From positions 118,922-182,921 of the forward strand of contig KB309617.1 in NCBI GenBank assembly GCA_000328365.1: 64,000 nt of DNA, given 5' to 3'. The translations under genes and the position numbers were made by a program. This document shows positions 46,701-58,181 of the stretch, one piece after another. Below the pieces are notes generated by a model. The model worked only from the letters and a program-made list of their open reading frames with translations. It did not search any database and had not been told where the DNA came from. The stretch's first letter is position 1. Each line of letters starts with the position of its first letter. Source of the stretch: Capitella teleta. Its lineage: Eukaryota; Annelida; Polychaeta; Capitellidae.

Positions 46701-49700
46701 GTAAGAATTTAACATTGAAAAAGAGGAACATGTCATTGAACCCTGATCATTAGTGATTCCCGATAGCACACACGCTCCTCAGAGACAGATGCGATCTTTA
46801 ATTGATCTACGTTGTTAATAAAGAGCAAGGTAAATTATACTTCCTCCCTAACCACAAGCATGAATTTTCAATAAAATAATTTCAGTAAATTTGATAAATA
46901 TTGCAATGAATCATTTGGCTGGTGACGGCGATATCGGTAAGATATAATATCAAGTTTACAATCAATCCTTCCAGTGATTCTATATCCTCACGCTATCAAA
47001 CTATTCCCTTTGAGTAAACCGGTGAAATTTTGGTTTTTATTGAGAGCACTGGTCATGCAAAGGCAACATTGACTCATGTCAACGGATGCATTGCGTGTAT
47101 TGTATCCATGCGCCCGCCTATGCTGATGAAGTTTGCTTGTAGCTCATCAAAATGCCTATATTAATGATACACAAGCGTTATTCTAAAATTTCTTACTCGC
47201 ATGCATATGACCATACATAAACATTTGTACAAAACTTATATATCTATATAAGTATTCTACTAAACTACCATTTTTCTGCATTCTTTCACTCACCTTGTTG
47301 ACGAGTTCGATCGGTATGTCCTTATTTTTGAACGTTCTATTAGGCAAAGGATGTTACGTGAAGTTGGTTTATGAAATATACAGGAATGCAAAGTGCCGTG
47401 ATTGCCATATTGAGCTAATGCATCATTTCCCCCGTTATTTATGCAAGCCCAAAGTCAGAAAAATCCCTAAAGGGACACCGGCATCATGAGCATTGTGAGC
47501 ACAAGCATAGAAATTGCATTTGCTACAAACATAATATGTTCTCGTTAGCTGCCAACCAACACAACGCCTATGTAAAGAAATTTGTGGGTTCAGAATTATG
47601 AATAATACACAGACAATGAGAAAGAGGAATAGCAATAATCGGAAGTAGAACTATTGTAACGTGATGCCCACGGGTGTATCAAGTGAGTGGACGAATGCCA
47701 GACTGCTCTGAGGAAAAGGACGTGGACAAAGGAGGATCACCTGTGAACATGAAGAAGATGAAAACTGGGTTGTGATCAATTATAAATTAAAAGTATCTAC
47801 TGATTGATGGCTAGAAAAATAATACAACTCTTTTACGCCTACTTCCTCTGATGTACTTATCTGTGCGTCGGTGAAGCGTACACTGGTATAAAGGAGTTGG
47901 GTTAGGCATTATAGCTAAGCATACATATTGACAACAAGCTGTGATATCAAAAAAGTAGCCAGGAAGAAAAACGAAGATGTTGAACAGGAAAAGTAAAGTA
48001 CTGGACATGTCAATCATAGACCAAAGACAAGGAGATCACATAACCATTCTCAAAGTAAATGATTAATTCACAAGCCTTAAAAATGAGGAGGAGATCAGTT
48101 AGCCAAAAAATGTAGGTCAAATTTAAGGCGAAGTAAGAGTGATGATCAGTGGATCACATATATACATGTGGTTACATGAAGCTTGAAATGTTATTTTCAG
48201 AATGGCTGTCTGTATACTAGTATACTAGTATGTGAATTAATAATATAACAATTATAAATAATAAGTTTCAATAAATGACGCCTAAAGCCATGAAATGAAC
48301 ATCTTAAATTATTAAATCATTTGACGCCTTACAACGATGTTCATGTCGTTAAGAAAGTGTGTGTGCGTGCCATATAGAGACAATGCTCTATTTACAAGAT
48401 ATGACCATAATTAACATCTCCTGGCGGAGACAAAATGGGCAGTTGTATTCTGTCACGACAGCCGTCGGTAAATCTATCCAACATGAATTTTAATTAAGAA
48501 CATAATATGTTTAGAAGTACGATATTAAATCAAACCAGGCACATACTTGTGGGAATATGTTTTTTTCTTTATTATTTGAGTGTGTTGTCAATTGATGGCA
48601 TCGCAGTTTAATTTGCATGGACTTTATACAGAGGCGTGAATATAATTTTATATATATAATTATGTTACATTTCATGTAAATATTTGTAGTCAGATATGCT
48701 GATGTCTTTGCTTCGTCTGATGAAACAAAAACACATTTCTGCGAATTGTGAATCGATCTGGTGCTTGAGTTTCTTAACTGACAACCACAAAGTTGACGAG
48801 ATTGACATTTTTTAAGAGCAATGGTAGATTATATCTATAGCCTCCATATCTACCCTGAGTGGTATAACGCAAGGGAATTAATAATATACAATGCAATTAT
48901 CATATACTTACTCTTGTATATTAGCTAGAATTTTGCGTGACGGCCCTCGTATACTGCCTGATCGATTTCGGATTTGATTCATCCGAAAAAGTCTCATGTA
49001 TCTCAAACAACAGTGACCCACATCATCCCTTAAATTATTAGTGTCCTACATTCGACACGCACTTCAGGGATATGGATACTTAATTATATGCCTTCATCAA
49101 CAGAGACACGACAAGAAAAAAATTGAGTCCCTCGTCTGATACACCTATTGATGTAGCCTATTATGCTTCAGCACAAATCCACCCAATTTTAAGCTATTAT
49201 CACAAATCACCACAGCATTAAAGCGTGTCTTCCGCTGCCCTAATGAGCTCTATTTCATCACGTGGTCTACAAGGGAAATGAGGTGAAGATTGATAACGAA
49301 TGCATTCATGGCTGACATGAGTGACGTGAGTGACACCATAGAGACCCCCGCTGAGGCAAATTTGCTAATCTTGACTCCCTCATTAATCTGACCAGAATCA
49401 CTGGAAACGAACCTGGTTGGATCAATGAGAGTGGACTGTTGTATGTATCATGAATAGCATACTTTATATAGACGGATTATTCACAATATATAGCCCCTAT
49501 ATTTCACGCTTCAAGTTCGAAATATGAAGTTTATGCAATTATTGTACATGTTTTCCTTTTATCCTACAAATAATAAAAAAATCTTAATTAGCACTCTTAC
49601 ACAATTTCCTTCTGAACATGCAAATTGATAGCGTCAGGATCGTTCAATCCAAAACAGTTCAACGGTAAAATGGATTTGACGCAAACTAATTTGACAAAAT

Positions 49701-50166
49701 GACCTTCTCAAAACTTCCAAAATGAAATTGAGAAGCTCTTAAAAGGAATTTCATGGACTCATGCTTTTACCCCGTGTTTCATGTCCTCAACAACTCGTCT
49801 GCGACGGCGCAATCGTTAAGTGGATCGTCTCCAAGGTGTAATGGATAAGGTCGAGACCTTCAACGAGGACAATGTGTCGACAACTGAGAGCCCCCTATAG
49901 GTGCCGCGTGTTCATCGAATAGCACACTTGATTACATCAATCACCGCTGATTGGATGTTGTACATGATGCAATTGACAAGCGAAACACGCCGATGAGTGA
50001 TAGCAAATTACCCCAGGTAAATTCGTGGATATCACCCACTCATTAGATTAGTAATAAATATGTCTATCTGGTGATCATAGCTGACATTTTGGTTAGCTAT
50101 AGACCATTTGAGCGAGGGTCAAAATACTGTAGTGACGGTTTTAGAGCATATCATACAATGTATCAT
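43746..50166. other. Intergenic, no gene seen
   Basis: Long AT-rich stretch. Runs of 13 G lie at 45516-45528 and 45693-45705, a TA repeat near 45464-45484, a small ACACTAT/ATTACGTAT tandem at 44290-44342, and a GTATACTA tandem near 48214. No protein-like frame was seen. A tRNA-like phrase near 49840 was considered and rejected. Confidence 0.5.
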
Positions 50167-50202
50167 ACAAATAAAATCTTAACAATGCCAGATTTTATTT
50201 GT
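50167..50202. repeat. Perfect 13-bp hairpin
   Basis: ACAAATAAAATCT (50167-50179) and its exact reverse complement (50190-50202) with a 10-base loop. Isolated and AT-rich; too short for a microRNA precursor. Confidence 0.85.
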
Positions 50203-50316
50203 CTTACCATAATGTCACGGTAATCCCTGGAGCCAAACCAATTTGACAATTCAATTATTTTCCTCACATTGTCGGACTGTCCGTGCCACTTTATTTGGAT
50301 CAAATTTCAGAAGCAT

Positions 50317-50560
50317 AACGATTGTTATATTGTAATTCTTCGGTGACTCTGCAGTGCTGCCCAACTGCGTAACAAGACCGGGCGCTGTGTACTACTGTCT
50401 ATGGTGGTATGCAGGATAAAGAACCCATGGGATTTATCGATAAGAGTAGGGGGAAACCCCGGTCCCGGGCCTTCTGTTCTGGCGCCCGTATCATCCGAAT
50501 GGGTTGGGTGGAGCCGTAAAACCCCATCACGCATCACGCATCACGCATCACGCCTGCATC
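50317..50560 (+). mobile_element. tRNA-derived SINE, headless copy C
   Basis: Same body as the SINE at 32498-32838 (GGTGACTCTGCAGTGCTGCC, GGCGCTGTGTACTACTGTCT, TTATCGATAAGAGTAGG), but starting inside the body so the tRNA-like head is missing. The tail is a CATCACG tandem of about four units rather than CACT. 5' truncation is common in SINE insertion. Confidence 0.9.
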
Positions 50561-50590
50561 ATGGAAAAACACTGAAGGGGGGCGGGGGTA

Positions 50591-51752
50591 TGTTAAAGGG
50601 ATGGGGAACTAAATTTTAAGTGATGTTCTATTGACTCATAGCACCAATTGATAGCATTCCGTGCCAAAAATACCATGCCTGGATGCAAGCGTAAGGAAAT
50701 AATGCATTCCGAATATCGGGGTTAGCATTGCGCCTATGGGAGAATGGCTTCCATTGCGAAGTATAGGAGGCAAACGTCAGCTTATGGCTTGGTTTGGCTG
50801 ATGGCTGATTGGTCCCGTTCCCCTCGTGAAGCTATCGATTTCAGCCAATCAGAGCAGAGCATCTTCGCCATAAAAGGACATCTTTGTTGTTTACGAAACG
50901 AAAGCGCATGCGTGGTGCACTCTGGCTGACCTTTTTACTGTTTCAGGGTGAGAAACGTGGTAGGTGTCCTAGAAAATCGCTTGTTAAAATAAGAAAAATA
51001 GCGAAAAATATTTTTTGTTTGCGCCTGACTGGTGGCAAAATGATTATTCTATCTATTTCCGAACAGAAAATAAAAAAATATCCAGGGGTTTAGTCGCAGG
51101 ACACGCTGATATGACGAGGCCCATTGTAAAAGATGGGGAACTCGGTGTTTCATCACAGCTCCTGACGTCACACGTAGTTAACAATACATCTCCCGCGAAA
51201 TCGTTAGCGATGATATTCCTTGTGTGGGCCAGGCATAGAAATCATCTTTGGTGCATCAAATAACGACTCAAATTCCATTTTCAACCAGTTCTCCCTCCCT
51301 TTAAGATTCCATGGGTGTTTCTAACTAATATACACGATGTTTCATTATATCATATATAACTATGATTATATAAACTCTGCCTATGTATGTAGACCTTCGG
51401 AGAGAGCGTGCACGGAACTGCTTCCATCGCTCAAGAGGCAATAAGCGATGCTGAGGGGTCAGAAGTTTGCCGAGAAACAAACACGTCCATCATTTCCAGA
51501 TGACAAATGCTGAGGAGGCACCAATATAATGCATTGTCTATTGGAAACGAAGGCTTCCGTACATCTGGTTCCAGTATATAAGCCACTAATATTTTCCATG
51601 AACACACTCCACAGACTCACTATCTACACACACTCTGCGTCACTACTCTCACAGAAACACCTATCTGACTAACTATTGTGGACATATTTTCCGGATTGTT
51701 GTTGAAGGTATGTAAATTAAAGCCAATATGAAGTGATTGGTTGTGTCTTCGT
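50591..51752 (+). mobile_element. LTR copy C, split by a MITE
   Basis: The LTR family of 877-1463 begins here with TGTTAA (50591-50596), is interrupted by the MITE at 50597-51300, and resumes at TTAAGATTCCATGG (51301). Similarity to copies A and B then continues through the TATATAAG box (near 51575) and the AATTAAAGCCAATATG signal to about 51752. It is more diverged than copies A and B and therefore probably older. No target duplication is recognised. It is a fossil. Confidence 0.8.
50597..51300 (+). mobile_element. TTAA-flanked MITE (Kolobok/T2-like), copy A
   Basis: Ends AGGGATGGGGAACT and, in reverse complement, AGGGAGGGAGAACT, flanked on both sides by TTAA (50593-50596 and 51301-51304). 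TTAA duplication with AGGRR-type ends is the signature of Kolobok/T2-type MITEs; piggyBac also uses TTAA. The duplicated TTAA is the one in the LTR start TGTTAAGATT, which proves insertion into the LTR. The body holds CCAAT-like and ATAAAAGG motifs and no transposase frame. An inverted copy is at 52998-53659 and a partial one at 57957-58181. Confidence 0.88.
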
Positions 51753-52993
51753 GAATTTGAAAAGGCTAAAAAAGAAGATATACTAAATGGGTATTAGGTA
51801 GGAAGAAACGAATTTGGTTTATTTCAACCCAAAATAAATTTACTGTTAGTAAAACGAATGAAATTTACACCCATAAGTGATCATTGTTGCGTATAATGCC
51901 TGCATGAATTTCTGAAATAGGCGTCATTTTAACCCACAGCTTTGCAATAAAACAATAGCGACAACAATAAGATTGCATTCGTGGTCAAGGGGAATATCAT
52001 ACGACACAATTATACTGTTGCTATCTCTGCAAACAAGTGATCAATCATTGATGGCGGCTCAAGGCAGTGAACGCACAAGGAAGGACTTCGATTGGAAGAT
52101 ATCTGTGTTCTAAAACGGATGACCTTTGTCGGTTACTCTGTCCTTGAACGGTTGATTACACAAAGAAGATTACTTCTCTGCCACTCAAAAGATTATTCAA
52201 ACGAGTCTAAGACGGGGCAAGCAAGGACATGGGTTTACAGTATCATCATATGAGGGGGAGGGTGTGGTCCTTATAACCATAATTGTGTCGTGATGTCGAT
52301 TAGGGCCCTTTTGCAATGCATGATGTATTGTTGTTATATACTATATATGTACCTCCTATCATGTGAGGAATCCCATCAATCTGAGTAACTCAACACATTT
52401 TACCTCAGATATATCGAACTACACTTATGCTACCTTATAGCATTGAATAAATTATGCATAAATATTTAAACAAATGAACAGATACAAGGGTATATATATT
52501 ATATTTGAATATCATTTTATGCATGTGTTATATAATTATGCAATCACTATGTCAAGGATATGTTAAGAGTGTTTGTATGCGCGTATTAAACAGTATAATA
52601 CCATTTGTATTACAAAATTGCACTCCAGCAAATAGCAATGTACGTGGGATCTGATTTCTAACGACTGCAAGCTCAGTAATACAGGGTGATTCAAAAGTAT
52701 ATTTACAAATAATGGGGAATTTTCACCCTTGCGTGTGTTACAAAAAGGCTCTTTCTTTACTCGGAAACCGCGCTATGTACTCTAAAGAAATTATCATTTA
52801 ATTATAGTTGCAGTAGCCTCTTTTCTTGACAAATATGTTTTCTATTTTAGTTGTTTTCTTCAAATAATTGGATAATTAGATAATTAATAATTTGACACCG
52901 CGTAGTAAATCGCTTAATTGTCATTCGTTATCTTTGCAAGATCAGGCGCATTCAACTCATTCCATGGGCGTTGTGTATCTTACTTTATATCGC
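51753..52993. other. Intergenic between the two MITEs
   Basis: AT-rich DNA without a gene. The motif ATACAGGGTGATTCA at about 52681-52695 recurs at about 35288-35302. Confidence 0.45.
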
Positions 52994-52997
52994 TTAA

Positions 52998-53659
52998 AGG
53001 GAGGGAGAACTGGTTAAAAATGGACTTTGAGTCGTTATTTGATGCACCAAAAATGATTAGGAATATCATCGCTAACGATTTCGCGGGAGATATATTGCTA
53101 ATTAGGCGTGACGTCAGGAGCTGTGATGAAACACCGAGTTCCCCATCTTTTACAATGGGCCTCGTCATATCAGCGTGTCCTGCAACTAAACCCCTGGATT
53201 TTTTTTATTTTCTTTTCGGAAATAGATAGAATAATCATTTTGCCACCAGTCAGGCGCGAAAAAAAATATTTTTCGCTATTTTTCTCATTTTAACAAGCGA
53301 TTTTCTAGGACACCTACCATGTTTCTCATCCTGAAACAGTAAAACGGTCAGCCAGAGTGCACCACGCATGCGCTTTCGTTTCGTAAACAGCAGAGATGTC
53401 CTTTTATGATCTGCTCTGATTGGCTGAAATCGATAGCTTCACAAGGGGAACGGGACCAATCACGGCAAGCCCTCAGCTGACGTTTGCCTCCTATACTTCG
53501 CAATGGAAGTCATTCTCCCATAGGCCCAATGCTAACCCCGATATTCGAAATGCATTATTTCCTTACTCTTGCATCCAGGCATGGTGTTTTTGGCACGGAA
53601 TGCTATCAATTGGTGCTATGAGTCAATAGAACATCACTTAAAATTCAGTTCCCCACCAG
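52998..53659 (-). mobile_element. TTAA-flanked MITE, copy B (inverted)
   Basis: Reverse-complement copy of the MITE at 50597-51300, starting AGGGAGGGAGAACTGG after TTAA (52994-52997) and ending in GGGGAACT-type sequence before TTAA (53660-53663); the outermost few bases of the right end have changed. High similarity across the whole length to copy A makes the pair a potential 660-bp stem around a 1.7 kb loop. Confidence 0.85.
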
Positions 53660-53663
53660 TTAA

Positions 53664-55016
53664 TCAAGATCAATTTGTAGTTAAGTGTCATGAGATAGTC
53701 GTAGTATTTTTGAAATATAAGTTATGACGAAATGTTGCGGAAAACTTGATTTACAATAACAATGCATTCTCGAGGAAGAATATTTTGGGGAGTTCGTGAG
53801 ATGCCCTTAACATATTCTTAGCAGTATTGAATGATGTTCAATTTGATTTAATTATCTGTATTCTTCATTACTCCGAAGAAAAGATGTGTGGATGTTTTTG
53901 TGAGTATCACAAGTTAATATAATACACATTTATTCTCAACATTTTTGTCTTAGCGCAAACAGTTAGGATTAGCCCTGCAGCAATTAATTACGGCACAAGC
54001 ATGCTAAATATTTCGTGTGATAGTCCGAATCAGATCATAGTGAATATAATACCAAATGCATTGTTTACATTAAGGTAAATATTATATAATACATCCATGC
54101 ATTGGTTACATTAGCATATGATGCAAGACTACTTACATGAACAATATACTATGTATGATAGTTAATTTTGAAGATATGTTTCGATTTGAATTTGTGAATC
54201 TGGGGATGGCGCCTTTGTGTGCGCATGTTTGTTCGCGGCCTCTGATGCTCCGAGTGGAACGACGAATGCGCGCTTTGAGACGGCGGCGTTAATGCAGCAT
54301 TTCTGGGAAATTAGCAATGAAATGATCCGGCAAAAGGCCTAATTTATTTTATAAGAGGCTACTGAAACTATTAATGATGATTATAGTGGGTACATTGCGT
54401 GGTTTTCGAGAAAGAAAAATCGTGTTTGTAATACATTACGCAAGGATGTAAAATCCATGTAACTTTATAATATATATTATTATACTTTCGAATCTCCCTG
54501 TAGTTGATCCTGGCTTTATCGTTATTCCAAGCGACATTCTAAAAGAACAGCAGTTGCTCGTTGGGAAACACACTGACAAACGGCAATTACCTGCATGCAT
54601 CTGTGTCCGCCTTTTCGTGACGTGTTTTCCTCACTCAATCAATCTCCGTTGCTTTCCCAATGACTTCCTTCTGAACACAAAGCATCAATATACTTCCTCG
54701 CCAAACACACCCCTTGGTTGCTCAGCTTAAACTGTGGCAGTCGTCTGTATGAGCGACGTTGCGTTGGTCCAATTTCACGTATCTTGTTTAATCATGATAT
54801 TTTACGATTTTGTCGTTTTAAATTGTGTTTACATGACACATATTCATTGCCCGCAGGATCAAAATGTCCGGTTTGTATTTGATTACGAAATCGATCAGAA
54901 AGTCAATTGAGATTTCTTTGGAAATCTTTGGATTGCGGGATAAATCAAAATAATAAATTCGATTCTCTAATGAAAAAAATATATAATTCGTTATTGCTTC
55001 GTCAGTTACAAAAAAT
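53664..55016. other. Intergenic, no gene seen
   Basis: AT-rich DNA. A short GC-rich patch at 54220-54290 (contains GCGCGCTTTGAGACGGCGGC) has no associated frame. Confidence 0.45.
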
Positions 55017-55820
55017 TGAGTTTGTGCTCAAATCGTCTCTAAATCTTCGACTCTGACTTGGTTCTTCTACACTTCTTGTATTTTTTCAATTACTAATTAA
55101 GGTTCTTACTGTTTTATCACTCCATTTGGAAATCATCTGTTCTTCTGAAAATCATGGATTTCTCCTCCGAAAAGGCTCTTATTCGGCGCGTGAGAGAAAG
55201 ATTCTGGAAGGTAGGGGAATTTATTCCATGTTTAAAGTTATTTTTATAATTTTTTTTATTTATTTTTGCATGATTTATATTTTTTGTTCATTTGCTTTCT
55301 TAATTATGTATGAAGGAGGGATTGGGTGCCGAAGCATATGCACTACATATAATATTCTATAAAATATGTGATGGACTAAAGAATTACTGAAGAATTACAA
55401 CCAGCTAATTTATTTATTACTTAATAACTTGAAAATATATAAATAACAAATGCTGAAATCGTAATGTGAAACATTTATTAGATGATTAATCACAGGATGC
55501 AGGAGTGGGGTTTAACGTCCATTCTTCAGCTCAGTCAACCCGAGCAAGTGGAGCAAGTATTAACAGCAGTTGAGCCATCGTCCCCCGTCCATTCACCAAA
55601 GCTGCCATTTGCGCAAATGGGCAGAGGAAAGACGTGCTGAAGCAGGTGAGCAGCAATTAATATCCACTCGCATACATTGATTTCGCTTCCTCTCATTCAG
55701 GTGATTGATCACTCGTATGCTGATCAGAACAAAAGTAGCATTAAAAGAAAAACACCAAACGACTTTCTAACAAAAATCTCACCAACAAGAGTGCCTCCTA
55801 GATTGCCTCTGGGCATCTAG
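55017..55820 (+). other. Exon-like cluster, copy 1
   Basis: A decayed or unusual gene-like unit with three exon-like blocks. Block 1 (55154-55210) starts ATG and encodes MDFSSEKALIRRVRERFWK up to a GTAGGG donor, phase 0. Block 2 (about 55503-55645) follows TGCAG and holds EWGLTSILQLSQPEQVEQVL, with a second frame ending GQRKDVLKQ at a CAG|GTGAGC donor. Block 3 (from 55701, after CTCTCATTCAG) encodes VIDHSYADQNKSSIKRKTPN and DFLTKIS before a stop at 55818. The first and last frames of block 2 differ, and the first frame meets a TGA at 55638. I recognise no family. An inverted, diverged copy with the same blocks and splice signals lies at 56757-57611. Confidence 0.4.
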
Positions 55821-56070
55821 TCATCCTCGATTGCCTCTGGAAATCTAGTCCTCCTTGATTGCCTCAGGGCATCTAGTCATCCTTGATTGCCTCTGGACAT
55901 TTAGTCATCCTTGATTGCCTCTGGACATCTAGTCATCCTTGATTGTCTGCATCTAGTCATCATTGATTGCCTCGAGACATCTAAGCATCCTTGATTGTTT
56001 CTGGGCACCTAGTCACCATTTATTGCCTTTAGGCATCAAGTCTTCCCTGATTGCTAGCCTTTGGACATCT
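55801..56070 (+). repeat. 28-bp minisatellite, about ten units
   Basis: Imperfect tandem units with consensus GATTGCCTCTGGGCATCTAG plus TCATCCTT. The first units are regular at 28 bp; later ones vary in length. The array begins inside the last exon-like block of copy 1 and is absent from the inverted copy, so it arose after the duplication. Confidence 0.93.
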
Positions 56071-56756
56071 CATAATAATTGAGATATTTTGTACATCTTG
56101 AAATGCCGAAGGCAACTAATACAGGGCAAAAAAATGGGCATGACCTCTTTGAGTGGTTGAGAGAAACATCGTCATGGGAGCTGCCTGCAGCTGATTCTCT
56201 ACACTGCCAAGCCACGAGGTATGAAGTTTAATGAAGCATGTATTGAGATTGAGCTCATATCTCCTCCAGAAACATGCTCATCAACGTGAGGGATTGCATT
56301 AATATACGAGAGGCAAACCATATCACCCACAGATTGGCATCACAGGAGTGATCGATTTAGTTTTGTCTTGCATTTAATTAACTAAATATAAACACTCAAC
56401 GTTTATCCTTTTTCCATTTATTCGGTACATTAAATGTAATCCAGCCTTACATATTAATTTTATTTCATCCTGCTTTCATGGTTTATAATTTTATTTGAAT
56501 ATTGGATATTATTTTATCATTTTCATTTTATGTGGGTTTATTTCATTATACAATATTATATTCGTAAAATTTAGTGTACGCATAGCTTTTTTTTGCAATG
56601 TCAATTAAAGTGAATAGACTTGCATTGATTGCCGAGAAGAAAATCACAAAATAAAAGTGTGCTAAAGTTTAATAGTACTCGCAAACATACATAAGCCAAG
56701 AAACAAACGTTAAATCAGCACAAAGTTCGTTCGTGGAAATGAAATTAATTTCCGTT
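56071..56756. other. Spacer between the two exon-like clusters
   Basis: AT-rich DNA without recognisable features; it contains the centre of the inverted pair. Confidence 0.4.
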
Positions 56757-57611
56757 TTACTCTGGTGAACCGTAGAGTTTGCAAATGCCTCTGGGGTGGT
56801 TGCACTTCTTGACTGTTGTTGATGAGGTTTTTGTTAGAAATTCGTTTGGTGTTTTCCTTTTTACCCTCCTTTTGCCGTTCCCATCAGCATGCAAATGATC
56901 ACCCACCTGAAAGAGATGGAGATAAATCAATGTATGCGAGTGGGTAATAATTGCTGCTCACCTGCTTCATCGTGTCTTTCCTCTGACCATTTGCACAAAT
57001 GACAGCATTGGTGGATAGAGGGGGGGGGGGGGTTGCGATGGCTCAATTGATGTTAACACTTGCTCCACTGTCTCTGTATCTTCCTCCAGTTGGCTGAGCT
57101 GAAGGATGGACGTCAAACTCCACTCCTGCATCTTGTGATCAATCATGAAATGTTTCACATTACAATGTTAGCATTTGTTATTTATAAAATTAGAATCATT
57201 AGTTTTCAAGTTATTAAGTAATAATAGTAATATATATATATATATATACAAATAATAATAGTAATACATATAAATAAAATATTTGCAATTATTCAGTTTA
57301 GTTCATGATCATTCATGGAATAGTATATTGCCTATGCTTCAGCACCCCACACCCCCTCCTTCCTCTATAGATAATTAAGAAAGCAAATTAATAAGTCACG
57401 GAAGAAATATGTATATAATTATATATAGAAATAACATGAAATAAATTCGCCCACCTTTCGGATGCTTTCTTTCGCGCGCCGAATAAGAGCCATTTTGCAA
57501 GAATCGAGGATTCCCAGAGGAATAGATGATTTCCAAGGGGAGTAAGTCAGAAAATACAAGAAGTGTAGAAGAACCAAGTCAGAGTCGACGATGTGAGCAC
57601 AAACTCTAATT
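56757..57611 (-). other. Exon-like cluster, copy 2 (inverted)
   Basis: Mirror image of the unit at 55017-55820. Block 1 (57493-57455) encodes MALIRRAKESIRK up to a GTGGGC donor, phase 0. Block 2 (57125-56962) has EWSLTSILQLSQLEEDTETV then EQVLTSIEPSQPPPP, crosses a 13-C run and offers a second frame ending GQRKDTMKQ at CAG|GTGAGC. Block 3 (56906-56757, after CTCTTTCAG) is open for 50 codons, with GKRRVKRKTPNEFLTK and KKCNHPRGICKLYGSPE before TAA. Both copies share the acceptor, donor and block order, while a 6-codon offset in block 1 and other length changes keep frame. The 13-C run can change the reading frame of block 2. The family is not recognised; it could be a small secreted or basic nuclear protein, or an unnamed transposon gene. 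Confidence 0.42.
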
Positions 57612-57956
57612 AATCAACACACAAATATTTATAAGAAGAAATTACAAGTACATGTAATTTTTGATTATGAATAGGGAGTCTGTGTTTTGCGTCAGACGGC
57701 ACAAATTTCACCGCTGGGCCACAAGACTCGATCTAGTGTCAACTGTCAAGTGTCAACAGAGCATAGAACCAGATCTCCCAGTGATTTATTCACGCACAAG
57801 AACACTAATTGGAATATTCGGCTGCAAGAAGATAACCTTATGCCTTCTTTAAAGAAATCTTAGGTAGACCATACCCCATAATATTGTTCGATTACGTAAA
57901 TGTTTTCATGTGAATCGCTCTCATCTTGCTCGCTCGCAGCACACGTGTTGTTTTCC

Positions 57957-58181
57957 CTGCTCTGATTGGCTGAAATCGATAGCTTCACGAGGGGAACGGG
58001 ACCAATCACGCGCGAGAGCGGCAAGCCCTCATCTCACGTTGGCTCATATACTTCACAATGGAAGCCATTCTCCCATAGGCGCAATGCTAACCCCAGTATT
58101 CGGAATGCATTATTTTCTTACGCTTGCATCTTCATTTTGGTGCTATGAGTCAATAGAACATCACTTACAGTTTAGTTCCTC
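57957..58181 (-). mobile_element. TTAA-type MITE, partial copy C
   Basis: Matches the outer third of the MITEs at 50597 and 52998 (contains GATTGGCTGAAATCGATAGC and TGAGTCAATAGAACATCACT) and ends near AGTTTAGTTCC, close to the family terminus. The rest of the element is missing. It carries a short insertion (CGCGAGAGCG near 58010) that the other copies lack. Confidence 0.82.

Noticed and set aside
49835-49885. tRNA-like phrase GTGTAATGGATAAGG
   Set aside because: Resembles an A box, but no B box or cloverleaf follows at the right distance.
56761-56906. Secreted peptide-hormone precursor in the last block of cluster copy 2
   Set aside because: Dibasic sites (GKRR, VKR) and two cysteines suggested it, but no signal peptide is encoded upstream and copy 1 lacks the cysteines.
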